From Amorphoplanes friuliensis DSM 7358 (lineage in GTDB: Bacteria > Actinomycetota > Actinomycetes > Mycobacteriales > Micromonosporaceae), in assembly GCF_000494755.1 (NCBI RefSeq), contig NC_022657.1, positions 6,300,001-6,364,000 on the forward strand: 64,000 bases of DNA, in the 5' to 3' direction. Below, one piece after another: positions 58,999 through 64,000 of this stretch (the stretch's first letter is position 1; every line of letters starts with the position of its first letter). The notes under the pieces were generated by a model. It was not told the DNA's origin and did not search any database. It saw only the letters and a program-made list of their open reading frames with translations. Made by a program: the position numbers and the translations under genes.

Positions 58999-59574
58999 TC
59001 AGCCGCCGGGCCAGGCCTCGGTGAGCAACGCCCGCAGCGCCTGCTCCACCGGCCCGCGGTCGGGCCGTCCCGGGTACTGCAGCTCGGAGTAGGCGGCCAC
59101 CTCGACCATCCGCGTGTAGAGGTAGGCCAGCCGGTCCAGGTCGACGGCCGGGCCCGGTCCGGCGCCGCAGCCCGCCTCCAGGAAGATCTCCTTCTGGGCG
59201 GCGACCACCCGCGGATGAACGACCCCGGTGGGTGAGGACAGCACCCGGCCGGCCAGCTCGGGCTCGGTGGTCACGAAGGTGATCAGGCCCTTGGCATCGG
59301 CCAGGCCCGCGCCGAAGTGGCGGGTCACCTCGAGGACACCCTCGATGCCGTCCACGGTACGGGCGCGGCGCGCCGCGTCCAGCCGGATCTCGCACAGCGC
59401 CCACAGCACGTGGCCGAGCAGCAGTTCCCGGCTACCGGCCACCCGGTAGAGCGTCGCCCGGCTGACGGCCAGAATCGGGGCGAGCTCGTCGACGTCGACG
59501 GTCCCGTGCTCCAGGAAGTACCGGATGGCGCCGCGGACGACGGTCTCGTGGCTGATCACCCGCCGCGGGCTCAC
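58999..59574 (-). CDS. TetR-family regulator, QsdR type
   Basis: 191 residues from a GTG at 59574. Helix-turn-helix is readable: DVDELAPILAVSRATLYRVA then GSRELLLGHVL. The C-terminal ligand domain resembles the QsdR subfamily, named for regulators of a quorum-quenching lactonase operon. Leads a two-gene operon with the metallo-hydrolase. Confidence 0.85.
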   Translation of the reverse strand: MSPRRVISHETVVRGAIRYFLEHGTVDVDELAPILAVSRATLYRVAGSRELLLGHVLWALCEIRLDAARRARTVDGIEGVLEVTRHFGAGLADAKGLITFVTTEPELAGRVLSSPTGVVHPRVVAAQKEIFLEAGCGAGPGPAVDLDRLAYLYTRMVEVAAYSELQYPGRPDRGPVEQALRALLTEAWPGG

Positions 59575-59917
59575 CGTGGCGCCCCCGAGCGCTTCACGGG
59601 GCAGGCGGGCATTCCCTCATTTTGCGATATGACCATGGCTGCGGACCTCCGAATTCCGGCGCATTCGTATTGTCCGTCCGGACAGTTTTGCCGGCTCCCT
59701 TGTCGTCCATTTCCCGGCGTTTGATCACCGGCTCGACCCGTTCTCCGATTCGCCCCCTTCGCACGGTCCAGCCCCTGCTCAGAACGTGCGACAGCCGTCT
59801 CAGGCTCGTCACGGATCTGGTGCCGCGCGAATACCGCTGGCTATCGTCCGAACGCATCTGATGCTTGTCGTGACTATTTCCGGTCACCGCATTTCACAGG
59901 GAAAAATGGAGGCTTTG
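59575..59917. promoter_or_regulatory. Divergent region TetR / cutinase with operator-like palindrome
   Basis: 343 bases without a gene. TGTCCG-TC-CGGACA at 59671-59684 is an inverted repeat about 100 bases upstream of the TetR gene and a candidate TetR site. GGAGG at 59908-59912 is the RBS of the cutinase gene. The region is A/T-richer than average. Confidence 0.5.
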
Positions 59918-60868
59918 GTGACGCCAGAAGCTGACGTGACCCCCGCTGCCACTGTCCGGGGACACCGCAGGACCACGGCGACGGGGCGTAACCGGTTGTT
60001 CCGGGGCCGGACCGTCGCGGGCGCGGCCCTCGCCGCCGCGCTGACCGCGGGCAGCATCGCCCTGGTCCCGAGCGCCGACGCCGCGACCAACCCGTTCGAG
60101 CGGGGCCCGTCCCCGACCACCACCAGCATCGAGGCGACCCGCGGATCGTTCGCGGTCTCGCAGACCAGCGTGTCGTCGCTGAGCGCGAGCGGCTTCGGCG
60201 GCGGGGACATCTACTACCCGACCAGCACGACCGCTGGGACCTTCGGCGCCGTGGCGATCGCACCCGGCTACACCGCCCGCAAATCGAGCATGGCCTGGCT
60301 CGCGCCGCGGATCGCCTCGCAGGGCTTCGTGGTCTTCAACATCGACACGCTGACCACCTCGGATCAGCCGGCCAGCCGGGGCCGGCAGTTGCTGGCCGCG
60401 CTGGACTACCTGACCCAGCGCAGCACGGTCCGGACCCGCATCGACAGCTCGCGGCTGGGCGTCATGGGTCACTCCATGGGCGGCGGCGGCACCCTCGAGG
60501 CCGCCGACGACCGCCCGGCGCTGCAGGCAGCCATCCCGCTGACGCCGTGGAACCTGACCAAGTTGTGGCCCGGGGTCACCGTGCCCACGATGGTCATCGG
60601 CGCCGAGAACGACAGCGTCGCCCCGGTGGCGTCGCACTCGGAACGCTTCTACAGCAGCCTGCCGTCGACGCTGAACAAGGCGTACCTGGAGCTGAACAAC
60701 GCCAGCCACTTCGCGCCGAACAGCTCGAACACCACCATCGCGAAGTACAGCATCGCCTGGCTCAAGCGTTTCATCGACGACGACCTGCGCTACGACCAGT
60801 TCCTCTGCCCGGCCCCCCGGGTCAGCACGGCGATCTCCGAATACCGCGACACCTGCCCGCACTCCTGA
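59918..60868 (+). CDS. Secreted cutinase-like polyester hydrolase (PETase-type)
   Basis: 316 residues from GTG 59918 (GGAGG five bases upstream; ATG 59906 also possible). Signal peptide to about 56 (ADA-ATN). The mature protein starts NPFERGPSPTTTSIEATRG and follows Thermobifida cutinase / PET hydrolases nearly block by block: SASGFGGGDIYYPTST, IAPGYTARKSSMAWL, and MGHSMGGGGTLEAA with nucleophile Ser186. LTPWNLTKLWPGVTVPTMVI, Asp232 in ENDSVAPV and His264 in NASHFAPN complete the triad. Tyr118 and Met187 form the oxyanion hole; Cys297/Cys313 match the C-terminal disulfide. The subsite carries His185 and Trp211 as in thermophilic cutinases rather than the Trp of Ideonella PETase. Cutin or polyester hydrolysis is likely. 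Confidence 0.95.
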   Translation: MTPEADVTPAATVRGHRRTTATGRNRLFRGRTVAGAALAAALTAGSIALVPSADAATNPFERGPSPTTTSIEATRGSFAVSQTSVSSLSASGFGGGDIYYPTSTTAGTFGAVAIAPGYTARKSSMAWLAPRIASQGFVVFNIDTLTTSDQPASRGRQLLAALDYLTQRSTVRTRIDSSRLGVMGHSMGGGGTLEAADDRPALQAAIPLTPWNLTKLWPGVTVPTMVIGAENDSVAPVASHSERFYSSLPSTLNKAYLELNNASHFAPNSSNTTIAKYSIAWLKRFIDDDLRYDQFLCPAPRVSTAISEYRDTCPHS

Positions 60869-60899
60869 GCAGGCCACCCACGGGTTCGACCGGGGCCGT

Positions 60900-61244
60900 T
60901 CATCCTCGCCGGGCGGCCCGGATCGCGCCCCACGCGGCCGCGGTCAGACCGCCCTCGATCACCGCGTCCAGCAGCGCGGCGCGGCGCCAGCGAGGTGCGG
61001 CCGCAGCCAGTACGAGACAACTGCCGGTGTGCACAGCGTCGACGACAATGCCGAGGACCGCGACGGTGCCGGTGGGCGCGACGACGCTCGCCGCGGCCTG
61101 CACCACGTGCCGGACACCGAGTACCCGCGCCGCCGGGACGACACCGGCCGGGACCACCCCGGGCGCCAGCCGGCCGGGTACCAGCAGCAGCGTGAGCCCC
61201 CACCCGGCCCGCAGGACGGCCGTGGCCCGGACACCTCGTGACAT
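60900..61244 (-). CDS. Small integral membrane protein, unknown
   Basis: 114 residues from ATG 61244 (GGGAG six bases upstream; a longer start at 61319 would run through the palindrome). About three to four hydrophobic helices (LRAGWGLTLLLVPGRLAPG, VAVLGIVVDAVHTGSCLVLA, LLDAVIEGGLTAAAWG) with polar loops. No family recognised beyond a DUF-type actinobacterial membrane protein. Monocistronic; the 61321 palindrome lies in its likely promoter. Confidence 0.7.
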   Translation of the reverse strand: MSRGVRATAVLRAGWGLTLLLVPGRLAPGVVPAGVVPAARVLGVRHVVQAAASVVAPTGTVAVLGIVVDAVHTGSCLVLAAAAPRWRRAALLDAVIEGGLTAAAWGAIRAARRG

Positions 61245-61320
61245 GGTCGGCTCCCGCCTGATCAGGTGAGCCCGCAGTACCCCGCCCAGCGCCCCTGACA
61301 CCTTGCGCCCGCCATGCATA

Positions 61321-61341
61321 TATGGCTACGGTGTAGCCATA
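61321..61341. promoter_or_regulatory. Operator-like inverted repeat upstream of the membrane protein gene
   Basis: Arms TATGGCTAC (61321-61329) and GTAGCCATA (61333-61341) are perfect reverse complements with a GGT spacer. It lies 77 bases upstream of ATG 61244 and next to an A/T-rich CATATATGC stretch that could be the -10 region of that gene. A dimeric regulator site is likely; the regulator is not identified. Confidence 0.6.
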
Positions 61342-61355
61342 ATTTGGCCTTGGCT

Positions 61356-61374
61356 CCCCGGCGTGAGGCCGGGG
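61356..61374. terminator. Small GC hairpin downstream of the VOC gene
   Basis: CCCCGGC (61356-61362) and GCCGGGG (61368-61374) with a GTGAG loop, about 100 bases beyond the stop of the minus-strand VOC gene. No T-run. Possible terminator. Confidence 0.35.
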
Positions 61375-61476
61375 CCTGCTCCTCCGGTGTGGACGGCGAT
61401 GACTGATCGTTGCGAAGAACGTTCCGACGGAGGGCCGGCTCCGCCGCACGTCAACCGGCGGCAGAGGCCGATCGTG

Positions 61477-62034
61477 TCAGACCTGCGGGGGATTTCCTGC
61501 GCGCAGCCGGGCCATCGATCCGGTGACACCGGCGTCGAAATACAGAATCTCCGTGTAGAGGCCTGTCACCGCGGTGGTGTCGAAGTAGGCGAAGACAGTG
61601 CCGTCGACGCCGAAGTCTCCGCTCTGCACGGCGGCGCCGTGGCTCTCGGTCAGGCTTTCGGCCGCCGCCTCGAAGTCGTAGACCTGGAAACCGAGGTGGT
61701 GGAACCCGCCCTCCGGACGCTCCTCGAGGAACTCGCTGTACAGGTTGTCGTCGCCGTCGGGACGAGGGCGGACAACTTCGATGTTGGTGTCGCCGATGTA
61801 GCCCAGGGCCAGGTCCACCCGAAGGTCGATCTGCTTGCCCCGGTACGTCACGTTCAGCAGCGGGGCGTTCTCCATGATCCAAAAGCCGGCCGGGCCGTAC
61901 AGCTTCTCGAGTTCCGCGCACTTGGCATCGAGGTCCGGCGTGACCACACACCACTGGAAGAAGCCCTGCGCGAGCGGGTGGATCGCGGGGCGAAGGAGGT
62001 CGAATGAAGTCAGCTTCTGCACCGTTTCGGTCAT
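61477..62034 (-). CDS. VOC (glyoxalase/bleomycin-resistance) family protein
   Basis: 185 residues from ATG 62034. Two beta-alpha-beta-beta-beta units: QGFFQWCVVTPDLDAKCAEL and GFHHLGFQVYDFEAAAESL, with DLRVDLALGYIGDTNIEVV and YTEILYFD. Metal ligands could be the His/Glu of the repeats. Family members are dioxygenases, epimerases, lyases or binding proteins, and nothing here fixes which. Divergent from the LysR gene at 62126, its likely regulator. Confidence 0.85.
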   Translation of the reverse strand: MTETVQKLTSFDLLRPAIHPLAQGFFQWCVVTPDLDAKCAELEKLYGPAGFWIMENAPLLNVTYRGKQIDLRVDLALGYIGDTNIEVVRPRPDGDDNLYSEFLEERPEGGFHHLGFQVYDFEAAAESLTESHGAAVQSGDFGVDGTVFAYFDTTAVTGLYTEILYFDAGVTGSMARLRAGNPPQV

Positions 62035-62125
62035 GCTCCCGAGACTGGCAGGCGGCGCCGCCGGCCAGTAGCGCCGATCGCGCAAGCCCGCCATGCGCAA
62101 CCGGCATGTTTGATCGACGAGACTC

Positions 62126-63022
62126 ATGAACGACCTGACTTTCACCGGGCTACGCGTCATCTCGCAGGTTGCCGCGTCCGGGTCGATATCCGCGGCGGCG
62201 GCCACGCTGGGGTACACCCAGTCCGGAATTTCTCGGCAGCTGGCGGCGATGGAGAAAGCCGCCGGCACGGCGTTGTTCGAGCGCCATCCACGCGGCGTAC
62301 AGCCCACACCCGCGGGCGCTGTTCTGGTCCGGCACGCCCTTGCGCTGTTGCACGGTGCCGAGACCGCTGTCGCGGAGATCGACGCCATGCTGGGCCTGGT
62401 CACCGGGACGGTCACGGTGGGCGCGTTCCCGACCGGACAGGTTCTGCTCGTACCCCGCGCTGTGGTCCACATGCGCGCCGAGCATCCCTCCGCCACCGTA
62501 CGCATCAGGGAAGGAAGTTCTGCCGACCAGATCCGTCACCTGCGGGACGGGCACCTCGACGTGGCGGTCGTCGCCTACCAGCCGGACTTCGGTCAGTCCC
62601 TCGACGGATTACTCTGCTCCCCGATCCTCGAAGGGCAGCTGCTCGTCGCAGTGCCACCCGGACATCCATTGTCGGACCGCGACAGCCTGACCCTCGACGA
62701 TCTGTCCTGTCAGTCCTGGATAGTCGGCGGCAGCGGTACGGGGGACGCGCAGTTCGGCCCCTGGGCGGGCGCGACCGACCCGGAGATCGCGTACATGGTG
62801 CGGCACTGGCCTGAGCGACTGGGTTTTGTCGCCGCGGGTCTGGGACTCGCGGTCGTGCCGGCGGCAATCGCGGCCGTGCTCCTGCCCGGAGGCATCCGGG
62901 CGATCCCGGTTGCCGACCCGGACCGGCCCCACCCCATGGTGCTCGGGCTCACGAGACCCAACCCGACACCGATCACCTGCGCCTTCATGAGGTCACTCAA
63001 GCTCGTGGCGTCGAATCTGTGA
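62126..63022 (+). CDS. LysR-family transcriptional regulator
   Basis: 298 residues. N-terminal HTH: FTGLRVISQVAASGSISAAA, TLGYTQSGISRQLAAMEKAA, LFERHPRGVQPTPAG. The C-terminal periplasmic-binding-like effector domain begins GTVTVGAFPTGQVLLVP. Divergent from the VOC gene with 91 bases between starts, the usual LysR target arrangement. Convergent with the next LysR, three bases away. Confidence 0.93.
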   Translation: MNDLTFTGLRVISQVAASGSISAAAATLGYTQSGISRQLAAMEKAAGTALFERHPRGVQPTPAGAVLVRHALALLHGAETAVAEIDAMLGLVTGTVTVGAFPTGQVLLVPRAVVHMRAEHPSATVRIREGSSADQIRHLRDGHLDVAVVAYQPDFGQSLDGLLCSPILEGQLLVAVPPGHPLSDRDSLTLDDLSCQSWIVGGSGTGDAQFGPWAGATDPEIAYMVRHWPERLGFVAAGLGLAVVPAAIAAVLLPGGIRAIPVADPDRPHPMVLGLTRPNPTPITCAFMRSLKLVASNL

Positions 63023-63025
63023 GCC

Positions 63026-63946
63026 TCAGGTCGCCCAGATCAGCTCGTCACGGCGGTTCCGAACCTCCTGGTGGAGAGCTTCGCGCAGCACCAGCACCTC
63101 CTTGCGGCGCATCGCCTCCCGACGCGCCGCGAGGGTGACCTGGACGCGGGCAGGCGGCACGTACGCAGTCACAAGCCGGATGCCGGATGCCGTGTCGGCC
63201 ACAAATTTCGACAGGAACCCGATGCCTACACCGCGGCGTACCGCTTCGAGCTGCGCAAAGATGTTCGTCGAGCTGAATCGAATCAGGGGCTTCGACACGT
63301 ACCGTTCGATGTCCAGTTCGCGCACCCGCTGCAGGGAATCCACGAAGAAGACCAACGCGTGTGCATTCAGTTCTTCGAGCGACGCCGGGTCGCCATGTTT
63401 GTCCAGATAGGCGTCGCTGCCGTAGAACCCGCTGTCGTACTCGCACAGTCTTTCGGTGAACAATGTGCTGCCCTGGGGGCCACCGATGGTAATGGCGAGA
63501 TCAAAATTAGAATCGCGCAGGATCAGTTCGCGTGCCCCTGTTATCAGCTCGACGTTGAGGCCGGGATGGCGAGCCCGCACACGGGCTATCGCCGGGACCA
63601 CGAACAGGGTGCCGAAAGCGTCCGGGGCCGTGACGCGGATGGTGCCGACCAGCGCGTCGGCTTCCCGGCCGGATGCGGCGCTGGTGGCCAGGATGACCGC
63701 GTCCCGGACGGCCCTGGCGTGTTCGACCACCGCCCGCCCGGTCGTGGTCAGTTCCCAGCCGTCCTGCCTGCGGTCGAGCAGCCGGGCGCCGAGGGCCAGC
63801 TCCAGCGCTCGTAATCGGCGTGAGACGGTGGTGTGGTCGACCCCGAGGGTGCGCGCTGCCGCCGTCAGGCGACCCGTTTCCGCGACCACGGCCAGGAAGC
63901 GGAGGTCGTCCGCCCGCACGTCCCGGCCTTCGGCTTCGGGACTCAT
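63026..63946 (-). CDS. LysR-family transcriptional regulator
   Basis: 306 residues from ATG 63946 (GAGG six bases upstream). HTH: LRFLAVVAETGRLTAAARTL, GVDHTTVSRRLRALELALGA, LLDRRQDGWELTTTG. Effector domain GTIRVTAPDAFGTLFVVPAI. Member of the AraC-unrelated, GcvA-like LysR branch. Its probable divergent target lies beyond the right edge of the window. Confidence 0.93.
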   Translation of the reverse strand: MSPEAEGRDVRADDLRFLAVVAETGRLTAAARTLGVDHTTVSRRLRALELALGARLLDRRQDGWELTTTGRAVVEHARAVRDAVILATSAASGREADALVGTIRVTAPDAFGTLFVVPAIARVRARHPGLNVELITGARELILRDSNFDLAITIGGPQGSTLFTERLCEYDSGFYGSDAYLDKHGDPASLEELNAHALVFFVDSLQRVRELDIERYVSKPLIRFSSTNIFAQLEAVRRGVGIGFLSKFVADTASGIRLVTAYVPPARVQVTLAARREAMRRKEVLVLREALHQEVRNRRDELIWAT

Positions 63947-64000
63947 GTCGCACCTCGGCGCTTGTGCAAATCTACACACCCATCGTGCGAAGTTGCTTGT

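Noticed and set aside
60900..61319. Longer start at 61319 for the small membrane protein
   Set aside because: Would place the start beside the operator palindrome and add a non-hydrophobic leader; ATG 61244 has a proper RBS.

Overview
This is high-GC actinobacterial chromosome with tightly packed genes, many ATGA/GTGA gene overlaps, GTG/TTG starts and secreted enzymes carrying ricin-type (CBM13) lectin modules. The gene content best fits a filamentous, motile member of the Micromonosporaceae such as Actinoplanes; that placement is inference. I saw no rRNA, tRNA, CRISPR array, transposase or prophage.

Layout. 1-3.7 kb: a chemoreceptor with a small downstream partner, a DedA membrane protein and an unrecognised protein. 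3.7-10.1 kb: two divergent sister Ser/Thr kinases with DUF1080-like outer domains, one co-transcribed with a secreted BNR-propeller protein, then a CBM6-DUF1996 protein under two perfect operator palindromes. 10.2-20.3 kb: pdxY, then a sugar uptake and oxidation locus: a FadR-type GntR regulator and a seven-gene operon (sugar-binding lipoprotein, two permeases, enolase-family sugar-acid dehydratase, mutarotase, lactonase, aldo/keto reductase) divergent from an alcohol dehydrogenase and a KduD-like SDR. The enzyme set fits oxidative L-fucose or a related deoxy-sugar/aldose route. 20.3-24.1 kb: two small redox loci with HxlR and AraC regulators and two paralogous F420-oxidoreductase-like proteins.

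24.1-47.8 kb is the dominant feature: eleven consecutive secreted carbohydrate-active proteins, ten with a ricin-type module. They are GH59, GH27, SGNH esterase, GH127, GH141-like, GH43 with CBM6, ricin-GH43, GH5, a sorbosone-dehydrogenase-like protein with PKD and CBM6, ThuA-DUF1080, and GH95. Three near-identical LacI-type palindromes (29281, 38273, 40183) sit in its control regions, so it looks like one regulon for a galactose-, arabinose- and fucose-decorated glycan. The sugars released would feed the 11-20 kb catabolic operon.

47.9-64 kb: an alpha/beta hydrolase, a decayed Dabb-domain gene, an ABC exporter tail-to-tail with a compact peptide-synthetase cluster (dimodular NRPS, MbtH protein, sulfotransferase), a metallo-beta-lactamase-fold protein with a QsdR-type TetR regulator, a secreted cutinase of the PETase type, a small membrane protein, a VOC protein and two LysR regulators.

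The best candidates for something undescribed are the NRPS-MbtH-sulfotransferase cluster (predicted sulfated dipeptide), the secreted dehydrogenase plus ThuA-DUF1080 pair (possible extracellular 3-keto-glycoside chemistry next to an alpha-L-fucosidase), and the sister kinases with DUF1080-like sensors.
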